From positions 186,955-250,954 of the forward strand of contig CAKOGP040000557.1 of NCBI GenBank assembly GCA_933822405.4: a DNA stretch of 64,000 bases, written 5' to 3'. The stretch comes from Cylindrotheca closterium. Lineage: Eukaryota; Bacillariophyta; Bacillariophyceae; Bacillariales; Bacillariaceae. Both the position numbers and the translations under genes were made by a program. The notes beneath the pieces were generated by a model that was not told the origin of the DNA, searched no databases, and saw only the letters and a program-made list of their open reading frames with translations. Shown piece after piece: positions 19,916 through 29,836 of the stretch (positions within the stretch are counted from its first letter, which is position 1; each line of letters begins with the position of its first letter).

Positions 19916-22252
19916 TTAGGCAGCTGGTGCTAGTTGTTGAGACGCCCAGTTCAGACCCCGAGAAAGTGTCTTCTCAGTTAACCGAGCGACAAGTGTACGA
20001 CCAAAGTCCTGCAGTTGTGGTGAATACTCCCGGAGGATAGGGATGAGATCCCGCAATCTGGCCTGTTGTGCTCCAGCGCCATCATCGGCAAGACTTTCAA
20101 AATCGCCTGAAAAGAAGGACACCAGAGTTCCGATTTGGTCAACCATTCGTCGGTCGTTCTCGCTTAATTCTGGGTTCAGGGCACGGAAAAAGGAAGGGAC
20201 GGGAAGAGCTGAAAGTCCCAATCGTCGAGTGAGCTCCTGGATAGCTTCACGGGAGCTAGCGTCTACCACTGTAACAATCTCATCCAACAAGAAGTCCCGG
20301 AACACCTCACCTTCGGGGCTGAAGAAGAAACGCAAGGCTTCTCGGGCCGTGTCTTCGTCCTCTTGTGCTTGCAAAGCAGCAGTTGCTGATGTACCAGCTC
20401 CATTGCTAGTGCTGACGCGGAAACGGCCTCCATCAATATCAGTATCCCGTTCTGAGGTATCCACTGTCTGAGAACCGACAAAGTCACCAGCACTTCCGAC
20501 ATCCTTGCTTCCACGCACTCCATCAACCTTGAATGCGGAACCATCTCCTTGATCTCGGACTGCCTTGAACTTTTCCAAAGCTTCCAACAAATCAATTAAT
20601 CGCTCAGCATCAAATTTACCTTCCTTTCCGTACACCATATATCTCAACGCAGCGCGCAATCTGGGAGAATCGTCAGTCATCAATCTTCGGGCAATGTAGG
20701 GATATGCTTCGTCAATGATTGCGAAATTTGGGTTGCCAACAAGCGCAATACCTTCCAATACACTAATTGCACGAATGACCAATGCAAAGTAGGGTGGGAT
20801 ACGGAAAGGATATTCAAACGTGATCTCGGCAAGATCGGCGGCGAGCTCTTGAAAGTTGATGGATTTGGCACCTCCACCAGCAAGTGCGACATCAAAGACC
20901 TTGGTCAACGCTGGAACAATTGGTCGCGTGTCGGTTCCTTCTGGAATGAAATCCAAATTGATAAAATCTTGTCCAATCTCAGTGTAGTCACGATTGATCA
21001 AGTGGGCAATCGCTTCCACCATACCATACTTTTGATTGTCTGTAACCTGAGTCATGAGTCCAAAATCTAAAATGGCCAATTTTCCATCGGTGGTTCTCAT
21101 CATGTTACCAGGGTGTGGATCCGCATGGAATGTTCCAGTATCCAGCAATTGGGTCATGTATGTAATCACGCCCAAGTTCACCAAGGCGCCCACATCATCG
21201 GCCGAGCTCTGACTCAGTTTCTCTCCATCAATCCACTCAGCAACATGCACTCGGCGAGAGGTGTACTTGGGGTAGTTTTTGGGAATGACAACCATTGGCA
21301 AGACACGCATATCTTCGGCGATTTTAATACCGTTTTCACACTCCAAGTTGTAATCCAACTCTTGGTAGAATCGGAATGCAAATTCGTCCAACAACTCCAC
21401 AGCATCCAATCGCTCAACAAGAGCTGGAATATTACGTGCAAATAACCCAAACTCGCGGGCAAGATAGAGATCGAGGGATACGGTTTCCAATACAGCAGGG
21501 CGCTGAACCTTGACAGCAACTGTCTCTCCGGTTTCCCTAAGGACAGCCTTGTAAACCTGACCAAGCGATGCGGCTGCTACCGGCTCGGGAGTAATCTCAC
21601 TGAATAATTCCATCACAGGCTTTCCAAGTTCCTTTTCGATTGTGGCAAATGCAATCTTTGAATCGTAGGATGGCACCTTGTCGCACAGTTTCTGAAGCTC
21701 CACCATCGATCTTGGAGAAAGGACATCCGGACGAATTGAAAGTGCCTGCCCAATTTTGATGAAGAAAGGCCCAAGGCTTGTGATGATATCTCTCAGCTCG
21801 CCAGCGCGTTGCACTTCCAAATCAGGGTTATTCTTGACTCTTCCAAGCAATTGATCCAAAGTGGCCTTGAAGAAAAATCCACCACCGACAGTAACAAGTT
21901 GGAATACTCTCGTTAGGACACTGAGAGGGCGACTTCCGAAAAACTTCTTTAGGGCGACGGGATCGTAGTCGTATGGAAGAACACCATCGCCACCATCGGC
22001 AATATTAACGAGTTTCATCTCCAATCCGAACATAGCATTATCATCGTCGTTGAGATTCGTCCCTCTTAGTGCTTCCATAACCATTCTAGCTTCATCATTC
22101 TCGTTCATCTTTTCTCTCATCTCTTTCATCATTGCGCTTGTCTCGGAAACTGAACTGTGGAGTGAGGTGAGTGACGTTTTCTTTCCTGGGGTTGCCTGGA
22201 AGGCATTGCAAGTCACGCAAAGCGTTGTTAGTAGAACCAATGAGGTCCTCAT
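19916..22252 (-). CDS. ABC1/UbiB-type atypical kinase, plastid-targeted (778 aa)
   Basis: The single exon starts with a signal peptide and a CNAFQA cleavage motif (residues 15-20), pointing to the plastid. The ABC1 kinase core is complete. The KxGQ motif is FFIKIGQALSIRPD (KIGQ at 166-169), the Ala-rich loop AAASLGQVYKA is near 226, and the lysine in VAVKVQRP is near 248. HADPHPGN is at 376-383 and LDFG at 395-398. Family members in plastoglobules regulate prenyl-lipid (plastoquinone, tocopherol) metabolism and stress response; that role is inferred here. A C-terminal extension of about 280 residues with an acidic stretch follows the kinase, as in plant ABC1K proteins. Confidence 0.92.
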   Translation of the reverse strand: MRTSLVLLTTLCVTCNAFQATPGKKTSLTSLHSSVSETSAMMKEMREKMNENDEARMVMEALRGTNLNDDDNAMFGLEMKLVNIADGGDGVLPYDYDPVALKKFFGSRPLSVLTRVFQLVTVGGGFFFKATLDQLLGRVKNNPDLEVQRAGELRDIITSLGPFFIKIGQALSIRPDVLSPRSMVELQKLCDKVPSYDSKIAFATIEKELGKPVMELFSEITPEPVAAASLGQVYKAVLRETGETVAVKVQRPAVLETVSLDLYLAREFGLFARNIPALVERLDAVELLDEFAFRFYQELDYNLECENGIKIAEDMRVLPMVVIPKNYPKYTSRRVHVAEWIDGEKLSQSSADDVGALVNLGVITYMTQLLDTGTFHADPHPGNMMRTTDGKLAILDFGLMTQVTDNQKYGMVEAIAHLINRDYTEIGQDFINLDFIPEGTDTRPIVPALTKVFDVALAGGGAKSINFQELAADLAEITFEYPFRIPPYFALVIRAISVLEGIALVGNPNFAIIDEAYPYIARRLMTDDSPRLRAALRYMVYGKEGKFDAERLIDLLEALEKFKAVRDQGDGSAFKVDGVRGSKDVGSAGDFVGSQTVDTSERDTDIDGGRFRVSTSNGAGTSATAALQAQEDEDTAREALRFFFSPEGEVFRDFLLDEIVTVVDASSREAIQELTRRLGLSALPVPSFFRALNPELSENDRRMVDQIGTLVSFFSGDFESLADDGAGAQQARLRDLIPILREYSPQLQDFGRTLVARLTEKTLSRGLNWASQQLAPAA

Positions 22253-22804
22253 GCTTTCCTATATTCTGGTTTGTTCAATTTGTGAAATTTAAAGTGTGTT
22301 TGTTGGCGATGATGACTAGTTCTTCAATGTTGTCTTGTCAGAATCATTTTCTTGATGCGTTGGTGTGAAATTGATGATGTGGCGTGGTTTGAGAATAGAA
22401 AAATCGTATTAGCGGTATACTCGTACTCATGACTGAATGACTGACTCGTTCGATCTAAATCATACTCGAAAGACTGACACTATTGTATTGTGCAGTCGAT
22501 GCTGATAATAGGCCGGTTATGCAGACAGTCTGCCCTCTCAACGAGCTAAAATAAGAGACACCAAGGGATTAGAAGGATAAAAATTCAATATCGAAAACTG
22601 TTGCAGATGGCCCAAAAATGCTTGGAATGAGCTGCTTTTTACAACAATAGCCGTGACTACTATGCAAAGTCCAAGTGATTTCCAAAGCAAAATACTGCAT
22701 TTTTTTGCGGTTTACTTTGACTCGTGTCTAATGAAAGTAAAAATGAAGTAGGGCAACATATCATTATTACTGACGCGAGTCGAAGCGGTGGAGAAAGCTG
22801 CAGT
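22253..22804. other. Intergenic stretch, nothing recognised
   Basis: About 550 bases lie between the start of the ABC1 kinase gene and the stop of the DUF6824 gene. They are AT-rich with short direct repeats of TGACTGA type near 22431. No coding region or RNA gene was identified. Confidence 0.5.
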
Positions 22805-23850
22805 TCAAATCCTCCTTCCCTTTTTCAAAGTTCGAAAGGAATGAGACACCTTTTTACACAGCACCTCTTTCTTATCCTCCTCTTGCCCGTCCTCTTGTCT
22901 AAGAAATCGGAAGCCTCGAGACAACAAAGATTCAACCAAATTGTGGACCAGTCGAGTTTTCTGTGGCTTTGTTAGGCTGCTATGATAGTCCAGAAACCTG
23001 CTTATTTCTCCGCGATACACGTTATTTCCGGGGAAAACGTTTACCCTAGTGCCTCGTCCAAGCAGGACGTAAACGGGCGGGTGTGGTGGAAGTGGTTGAC
23101 GATGATCTGAGATACTCTGTAGTAAGGCCAGCTCGGCGTCATCTACTTCGGAACCAACGCCCTGACCAAAAGCTGGATCTAGTTCGGCGCGGCCATCGCC
23201 CGGACCAGCAACTTCCTCCTCTAGTGGAGGACGCACATATTCCCCCACTTCTGTGTCAACCAAGGGGTGTGAAAGCAGTTGACGATGCCCTGAGATACTC
23301 TGATGCAAGGCCAGCTCGGTGTCATCTACTTCTGAATCAACGCCATGACCAATAGCTGGACCTAGTTCGAGATCTGGGCCATTGTCTGGACCAGCAGCCT
23401 CCTTCTCTAGTCGAGGACCCATACCTTCACCCACTTCTGTGTCAACGAAGGGGTTTGAAAGTAGTTGACGATGACCTGAGATGCTCTGCTGTAAGGCCAG
23501 CTCGGTGTCATCTACATCGGAACCAACGCCCTCATCGGGACCACTGCCTGAACCAACCAGCATGTCCTCCTCCTCCTGTGGCAGAGGACCCACTTCTATA
23601 TCCACAAGTGGGTATGGAAGCAGCTGATAATCACCCGCTAAGCTCTGGAGTAGAGCCAATTCTGTCTCTTCAAATTCGGTTGCACCATGCAAATAGTTTT
23701 CTGGTGGCGCTAATGAGTGCTTGCCATCATAGTTCTGTTTGCAGCACGAGGATCGATAAAAAGCTCCTTACCTGGGTTGTAAAATGCGTTTTCTGGGCTT
23801 GGCTCTCCATCAATATAGCTCCATTGACCTGCCATTGCGAAGCCGTTCAT
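22805..23850 (-). CDS. DUF6824-domain protein, copy 1 (324 aa, 2 exons)
   Basis: I place exon 1 at 23850-23772 and exon 2 at 23700-22805, with a 71-base intron (donor GTAAGG, acceptor CCACCAG). Without splicing, the N-terminal frame hits a TAG. The protein has four tandem acidic units of about 55-60 residues, each opening like VDDTELALQQSISGHRQLL. The C-terminal DUF6824 domain follows, with YVLLGRGTRVNVFPGNNVYR and LVHNLVESLLSRGFRFL. This domain is expanded in diatoms and is probably DNA- or protein-binding, but its role is unknown. It is a paralogue of the gene at 33662-34594. A start at the internal Met near 23692 is the fallback model. Confidence 0.7.
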
Positions 23851-23993
23851 TGTCGGATATCGAAGTTTCAGTTGATCTGAAAAAAATGAAACTTTGTTCT
23901 GGTTGTCCCGCGAAATATGAAGAGCAAATTAATCCATTTTCGACTACTTCGAGCAAAAAGAGATTAATTCACTTTTGACTACTTTGAATAAAC
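22805..23993 (-). repeat. Segmental duplication, copy 1 (DUF6824 gene plus promoter)
   Basis: The gene, its 5' flank and an AT-rich upstream box (23925-23993, AATTAATCCATTTTCGACTA ... CTACTTTGAATAAA) are shared with 33662-34751. Both copies are in the same orientation, about 10.8 kb apart. Confidence 0.8.
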
Positions 23994-24378
23994 TCGACTT
24001 GTTCTATTTATTGTGGTGGGGTCTTTAGTGAATTTTTAGCCAATGAGAGCTAGTCGCTTCACTAAAGATGAGTCTTTTTTATTACTGTGGTAATACCGTC
24101 GATCTATGATGTGTACGCATTATGTTACTCGTATATAACATTGTACACTATGTACGCATGTCGCACCTTTCTAGCCAGCTGCACATTTCCAGCCAATCAA
24201 AATGCTCACCCAAACCAAACAAACTGGAAACACATCAAAGAGGAAAATCGAACAAGACAAAATACCAGTGAACTTTCCTTCTACAATATCTCTACATAAG
24301 AACAAGCAATCAAGCAGCTATTACAGCATACTATGTAGACCATATTCATAAAACTAATGCAACTGTTACACTAGATTT
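23994..24378. other. Gene-free stretch with palindromic sequence
   Basis: No coding region is seen. Near 24111-24149 there is an imperfect palindrome around ATTATGTTACTCGTATATAA whose core resembles one at 25112-25133 (listed separately). Confidence 0.4.
24119..24142. repeat. Left copy of a TTATGTTACT-CGTA-ACATT motif flanking the Crypton-like remnant
   Basis: ATTATGTTACTCGTATATAA followed by CATT matches 25112-25133 (GTTATGTTACTTTCGTAACATT) in the same orientation, with small gaps. The two copies bracket about 1 kb that includes the GCR1-like remnant, so they may be element ends or target-site sequence. Confidence 0.4.
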
Positions 24379-25034
24379 GACTGGAAGATTTTCGTTCTCT
24401 AGCCGTGAAAAAACGTGCAGGCTTCCGACCAGCAATCCCATGCTGATACTCCCGCCAGAGTTCGTTTAACGACCTGGGATTGCCCGATAGAATAGCCATG
24501 TTCGCAACTACGATGCAACTAACATCTGAATTTGCTCCTCTTGCTGGAAGTGGTAGCGTAGTAGTCTGCGGCCAGTATTTGCTTGTTGGAGTTGGATTCG
24601 CAAGCCAGCAATTGTTCCGCCAAAAGCACGAATGTTGTTTTTTAGAATTCGATCACGATGCCGGATGTAGGCTCTCAAATCTGAAACATTTGTATGAGAT
24701 CGAGCAGCAACGTTGCTAAATTGTTGTTGCAGTTGCTGGATACTTATCTGGATGCTTTGGAACAAGTCTCCTAAGTTAAGTTCCCTGCCACCACGCCTCC
24801 ACCAGCACCAGCGCCCCCATCACCGTCTATAATAATTAGCCTCATCAATCGTCAACTGGTCGTCCCTCCTTTTTTGGCTGGTTGTTGTATATCAGGCAGC
24901 AATGTATGGGCGGCAATGTGGATTATCTGATGGCATACCACTGCCAAGTAGCCTAGTCTAAAGCGACTCGTCCTTCCAGCGTCGGAATGGTCGTTATTGG
25001 CTGCTGCTTCCTCCACCACGACGTCACTGTCCAT
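24379..25034 (-). mobile_element. Decayed Crypton/GCR1-like element coding remnant
   Basis: Read on the minus strand in several frames, the stretch looks like one broken protein. It starts MDSDVVVEEAAANNDHSDAG (from 25034). A Gly/Ala-rich linker follows (near 24800), then a Gln-rich helix (24765-24508) with RILKNNIRAFGGTIAGL. After a frame change it continues as NPRSLNELWREYQHGIAGRK near 24480-24410, followed by PARFFTARER. The last part resembles the GCR1 C-terminal DNA-binding domain found in diatom proteins and in Crypton tyrosine-recombinase elements. At least two frameshifts and a TAG break the frame. No recombinase domain was seen, so this may instead be a lone GCR1-like gene. Confidence 0.5.
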
Positions 25035-25111
25035 ATTTGCTTGTTCTTCGCTCTGCAGTTGTTTGACCCTGCATCTCTCAAAGAAGAAGGATTTTGAGCA
25101 ACGGTACCGTA

Positions 25112-25133
25112 GTTATGTTACTTTCGTAACATT
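25112..25133. repeat. Right copy of the TTATGTTACT-CGTA-ACATT motif
   Basis: This partner of 24119-24142 includes a perfect hairpin ATGTTAC-TTTC-GTAACAT. It is followed at once by a second hairpin, CCACAT-ATATA-ATGTGG (25134-25150). Confidence 0.4.
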
Positions 25134-25150
25134 CCACATATATAATGTGG

Positions 25151-26922
25151 TAATAATGTGGTATGAGCCAATCGATCACAGCTCTCGATGACTCTAGAGG
25201 ATTCGACTAACTCTGTTCCACACTAAATTAGTACTCTCCACAGACTTCAAATGATGTTAGGGGGGATGTTAGGTCCAAGCTTCATACGGCCCTAGCAGTT
25301 TCTCTTTGTCTTATCAAACGACTTTAGCCCTCGGTCTTGAGGAAGCGCTGTAGATCCCCTAGGATGACTTCGAGCTGCCCTGAAGAATGGGATGGTAGGT
25401 TGGCAACTGAAATTGACTGGTACTACATGAGGTAATAGATAGATCCAACAATAGAAACTGATTTTTCAATCTTACAGATAGAACACTACTATGTATTGTC
25501 GAGTATCGTTCAGACTTCTCTGATGGCAGATTGAAATCAAGTGCTGATATTGGTATATGTAGGGAGTAGGTAGTTTTCTCTTCACCTTTGGAATCAAGTC
25601 ATTGTCACAAACTGATGCAGAAAGGTTGATTGTATTGCCATCAGAGTAGAATATACAATACCCGAATCTGAAAGCATCATCTATGACTATACTGTATCAG
25701 ACTTTCCTATCGCGGCTTTGGTCAACAAAAGGAACCATGCAATGTTTCTATCTATGTTTTCGCCTGTGAATCTTACTGAAATTCGGTTGATTATTGCATG
25801 CCTTCAATCGTGGAACACGTATTTACTCCCTTTGCGATGAAATCGAGCTTTGTGGTGACCCTTACTCATCTTGCTTGGTTCCCAAAATGTTGAGTCCATT
25901 GAGGACACCGCCGATTATCTATCGAATCCACTACTGGCTGGTTCTCGAGAGCCTCGCATAAGTAAGCGTTTCAATAGTATCATAGCAATAGTATCAGCTG
26001 CTAGAGTCGAGCAGTATTCATGCCTTGATTCACCTTGCTTCCAAATGGTTTGTTGTCGACACAAGATCGGGCTGCCGTCTCTACACTGACATCACTTTCA
26101 TGCTTCCAATCTTGAAGTATTCGAGACACCAATAATCGCGGTGCGATGAGCCTCCGAGTTTTGATTTAATCTACGATATGCAGGGATGTAAGATATTGTT
26201 ATTGGCTTAGAGGTGCTTGGACATCATTTCAATACTGCTGTAGGCGGTTCAGACGAATCGATCATCACATCAAACATTCATGGATTGTTACCTCGTTCTA
26301 AATCTGTCTAAATCCTGGCTAACGCCAGGATCATAGCGTATGTCATCTTGCGACGCCATGTGTGAAACCAGCACTGTGTTGTACAGCCCCTTCATTGCAA
26401 TCCTATTGATCTAGTATAAACTGCTCCACCAGCACAAAATAAAAATCCACTCACAGCTTCCAAAAGATAGTAAGTATTACCCATAATAAGATAACTTTTC
26501 ATGGCTTTCGGTAGCAACTGTAGCATCCAGTCTGGTAATGCTTGTACTGAAATGAAAACGTCCAATGCCCGGCTCAGTTCACCGCGTTACAAAATGTTAC
26601 TGGGGAAAATGTTAGGCCTAGTTCTACTACGATATTCTTTATGGCAACGGCTAGAGATGATCTAACAGGAGCTGTAGCACTTCCTTGTGATCCAGTGCTA
26701 GGGCTACCCATAAAAAAATAAGGTATAGAAGTGCTCAAGCAAGACAAAAACAAACTGCTAGCTAGAGGGCTATAAGTAGCCTGGACCTCCCTTCCGAAAA
26801 TTGACGAGTACTAACTTAGTGTGAATGGGAGCAATAGACAGACTACTGTAACCTTCATTGGCTCAAGATTATCATCGGGGTTTCTGAGGAGTCCTTCAAT
26901 TCGTCGACTGGATCATCTTTCT
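25151..26922. other. Gene-free stretch, probably old repeat sequence
   Basis: Almost 1.8 kb has no open frame with coding character and no RNA gene that I recognise. Two places have similar opening words (25257 TGTTAGGGGGGATGTTAGG and 26596 TGTTACTGGGGAAAATGTTAGG). The second is followed by a TATAAGTAGCC box near 26771. They may be fragments of LTRs but cannot be aligned convincingly over a greater length. Confidence 0.4.
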
Positions 26923-27034
26923 GGGACGCACCACAACGGCAAACGCACGCCCGAAATCTGTCCGTTTGGATTGTTTTGAGAATTTGTTTTTTAAGCTAAA
27001 TAATTTTTATGTGTCCGTTAAAATGCTCTGCGAC

Positions 27035-27230
27035 TTTGACGCGGTTTTTTTCTTTTGACGCGGGAATGACGCGGGAGTTGCGTTAGTTTGACGCGGAGTT
27101 GCGTCAGTTTGACGCAGAGTTGCGTCAGTTTGACGCAGAGCTGCGTCAGTTTAACGCCGATTCCGCGTCAACTGACGCGGGTTGCGTCAATTTAACGCGG
27201 GCTTGCGTGTCTTCGACGCGGGACTAAACC
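27035..27230. repeat. Left subterminal GACGC/GCGTC array
   Basis: Units such as TTTGACGCAGAGTTGCGTCAG repeat in near-tandem. GACGC and GCGTC alternate, so many units are palindromic over a few bases. Confidence 0.85.
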
Positions 27231-27272
27231 CGCTTACTGGTATCAGTTTAAAAAAGATTGGAGTATGTGAAT

Positions 27273-27302
27273 GAATGAGAGTTTGAGTTCCCACTCTCAT
27301 TC
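27273..27302. repeat. Perfect 10-base inverted repeat inside the transposon
   Basis: GAATGAGAGT (27273-27282) and ACTCTCATTC (27293-27302) form a stem with a 10-base loop. Confidence 0.7.
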
Positions 27303-27964
27303 CAATGAGAGTTGCCCACTTCTTGAACAATGGAACTGATGGAAATCGACAAAGCTTGGGCACATAGTGGTGATGATGCTATTGTCCAAGCAAGACACAA
27401 CGACCTTATCAATGAGTTTGAAGACCTTGATGAAATTCACCAACAGACGATATCACTGTCTTGCTCATCAAAGGAATCCCCCAGATATAGTACTGTTCAA
27501 AAATCTTGTAGAAAACATATTTGAGAACGGATTTGGCAATATGAAGACTCATCTTTCTTTCATAGGCATACTTGGCCAGGGATCTGGCAATGTCTCCCAT
27601 TCTTCTTTTCAGCAGGAGGATCTTTCTGCTCTCCTTGTCTCAATTGTTTAGGAACTTATTGCATCCATAATTCTTGTTGGACACCAAAGGACGAGGTAGT
27701 ACGTGTCTTTTGCAAGATGAAAAAGTTCCAATCATTGCAAGGTATTTGGATCCATAACTATGATAAGCATACGCTTGCGATAGGTGCTGTCCTGCTGGTA
27801 TCAATCCAAATTGGTTTAGCCGAGCTTGGACCTGTGAAATTTTGGGATATGAAGCCAAGTACTTCTGAGAAACGAATCCAGAACTATAGCCCATAGCATA
27901 ATGAAGTAGCTGATGTCAGAGCCTGTACTGTGCTCTTATAACATTGTGCTGGCCTCCCTTGAGT

Positions 27965-28130
27965 TTGACGCGGGATTGACGCAACTGCATCTGTTTGACG
28001 CGGGATTGACGCCATTTCTTGAGTTTGACGCGGGATTGACGCAACTTGCGTCAATTTGACGTTAATTTGACGCAAATTTGCGTTAATTTGACGCGGGGCG
28101 TGCCCGTTTTTGCGTCAAATTGACGCACGG
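27965..28130. repeat. Right subterminal GACGC/GCGTC array
   Basis: Three near-identical units TTTGACGCGGGATTGACGC, separated by about 10-12 bases, are followed by GCGTCAATTTGACG-type palindromic words. Confidence 0.85.
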
Positions 28131-28292
28131 GGCATGCCCGATTTCCAAAGTGCGCCCGCGCTAAAATTCAAACGGACACTTAACCTTTTTAAAAAAAAAG
28201 CATTTTTAACAATTAACGGACATTTAAATTGCGTTCGTTGCACGTTGTGGTGCGTTCCTGCGTTTTTTAAAAATGGAGGCCTCACCTCATTT

Positions 28293-28325
28293 GCGCGACT
28301 GGACTACTAGTTAGTCCAGTCGCGC
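28293..28325. repeat. Perfect 14-base hairpin upstream of the MORN gene
   Basis: GCGCGACTGGACTA (28293-28306) pairs exactly with TAGTCCAGTCGCGC (28312-28325) around a 5-base loop. It lies 91 bases before the ATG of the MORN gene and just outside the transposon end. Confidence 0.85.
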
Positions 28326-28415
28326 GATTTCTCATGCAAAATGACTCTTGAGAGATTGCCACAAAACACACCGCGTCAACACATCTGGCTTTAGTACCCA
28401 AAAGCAGTGACAGCA

Positions 28416-29794
28416 ATGGACGAGGCAAAAGAAGAAGAAGTGGACATATACCATGATTCCAAGGGTTCAAGCAAAACGAGTGTTCGAAAATCGCTATTAA
28501 TTCCAATGTTGGGAGGAAACAGCGCTGGCTTTGATGGTTACGATGAGTTCAAGAACTATGCTCTATTAGATGATAAATGCGATAAATATAAAAAGGCAAG
28601 CAAAGACGGGAAACGACAGATTGAGAATGATATAATTGAACATCTCGAGAAGCAAGGATATTATTTTGCCAAGAAGGAAAAAAAAGGCGACAATCGGTGG
28701 TATCGTGAAACTGACGCAAAGCGCAAACAAATAAAAATAAAAAATCTTTACGATCAGGTAAAGAAAGCAGAAACAATGAAGAATTTGGAGGCTGAAATCC
28801 AGGAGTCTAAAGGAAAGATTGAGAAGTTAGAAAAGAGAGACTTGTTTGATGAATATCTAAGGGAGGTCATGGATTCAAAAATCGACCTAAAATTTACAGA
28901 CTGTTTAGGAAGAAAGGGCATTTTTCACGGCAAAGCGCCTGCCAGTGACCAGCAATTTCGTGGAATGATGCTGTATCCTAGGGACTATGGTATTCAAATG
29001 TTTCAGGGAATTTGGTGAGTACCGCCCTGACTGATGAAATTCTGAATATCTCCCTCTAACGATCTGTATTGACAATATCTATTCGAAGGACCAAGGAACG
29101 CAGCTTTCATAGAGGTATACTAGAGTACTCTAACCGCGCTGTATACTGTGGCGACTTCATTGGACGAAATGATGAAACAAATGATTATAGGCATGGCTCG
29201 GGAAAGTGGTCCAAGTGCCACTCGCTAAAGTTCTCTGAAACTTACGTGGGCGAGTGGCAAGAAGACTTGCGACATGGAAAAGGAGAAGAACGTCTAGTAC
29301 GCGATGGTGGCATAGAATTGTATGAGGGCAACTTCGAAGGAGATCAAAGGCATGGGCAGGGTACTTGCGTGTATGCCGATGGTAGCAAGTACACAGGCGA
29401 GTGGTTCAACGGTATGAGAGATGGTCGAGGTACGGAGTATTCTTCGGACGGAGCTCGACGGGATGGGATCTGGGTTCAAAACGAACATGAAGATACACGG
29501 CTCAATTGTGAGATGAGTGTGGATAAAGTGTTCGGTCGTGAGATCACGGATGTTGACGGAGACGTTTCAATGTTATCATCAAAAATATCATCGCTTGGGT
29601 TCCCTTCAAATTCAAATGAAGATGCAAAAACGAGAATCAGTGACAGCAAAGAAAATCACAATCGAATCGAATCAAGAAACCGCAACACAACCCAATCTAT
29701 TTTATCTCAGCTGATGCACGACGATGGATCTTTCCCCTCCGTTGAGGACATAAATGTGGCCAGAAAACAATATCATCCCAACAGGATTCTCTAG
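28416..29794 (+). CDS. MORN-repeat protein A (434 aa, 2 exons)
   Basis: Exon 1 is 28416-29014 and exon 2 is 29089-29794, with a 74-base intron that splits the Trp codon of MFQGIW. The first 200 residues are charged and helical, with a coiled coil (KNLEAEIQESKGKIEKLEKR). The segment FHGKAPASDQQFRGMMLYP leads into at least four MORN units, for example YVGEWQEDLRHGKGEE, YEGNFEGDQRHGQGTCVYAD and YTGEWFNGMRDGRGTEYSSD. A hydrophilic tail follows. MORN repeats bind membranes or act as scaffolds; the specific role is unknown. It is a paralogue of the convergent gene 42 bases downstream, with the same intron position. Confidence 0.85.
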
Positions 29795-29836
29795 AATACA
29801 CGCCAAGTGCTATTATAAGAGTATGCCCGTAATTTC

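Larger units (their letters stand above)
26923..28258. mobile_element. Non-autonomous inverted-repeat DNA transposon with GACGC/GCGTC arrays
   Basis: The left end reads GGGACGCACCACAACGGCAA and the right end, reverse-complemented, reads GGAACGCACCACAACGTGCA. The similarity continues inward imperfectly for about 100 bases, with two TGTCCGTT words at matching places on each side. Inside each end lies a dense array of GACGC or GCGTC (about 13 in 27035-27230 and about 11 in 27965-28130), including three tandem TTTGACGCGGGATTGACGC units on the right. The 0.7-kb centre has only short, unconvincing frames. No clear target-site duplication was found, so the class (for example Mutator-like) is open. 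Confidence 0.65.

Noticed and set aside
22800..22820. GTTCAAATCC word resembling a tRNA B box
   Set aside because: It sits at the stop codon of the DUF6824 gene and no acceptor stem or A box can be placed around it.
23772..23850. Reading copy 1 of DUF6824 as a plain frameshifted pseudogene
   Set aside because: A 71-base GT-CAG intron with correct phase restores the frame and keeps the N-terminus shared with copy 2, so splicing is the simpler model, though not proven.
25257..26780. Pair of possible LTRs (TGTTAGG... starts at 25257 and 26596, TATA-like box near 26771)
   Set aside because: Only the first 20 or so bases are alike, no CTAACA-type ends or primer-binding site were found, and no pol sequence lies between them.
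27035..28130. CRISPR-like array suggested by regular GACGC repeats
   Set aside because: The units are too short and irregular, spacers are not unique sequences of constant length, and the context is eukaryotic. The inverted-repeat transposon explanation fits better.
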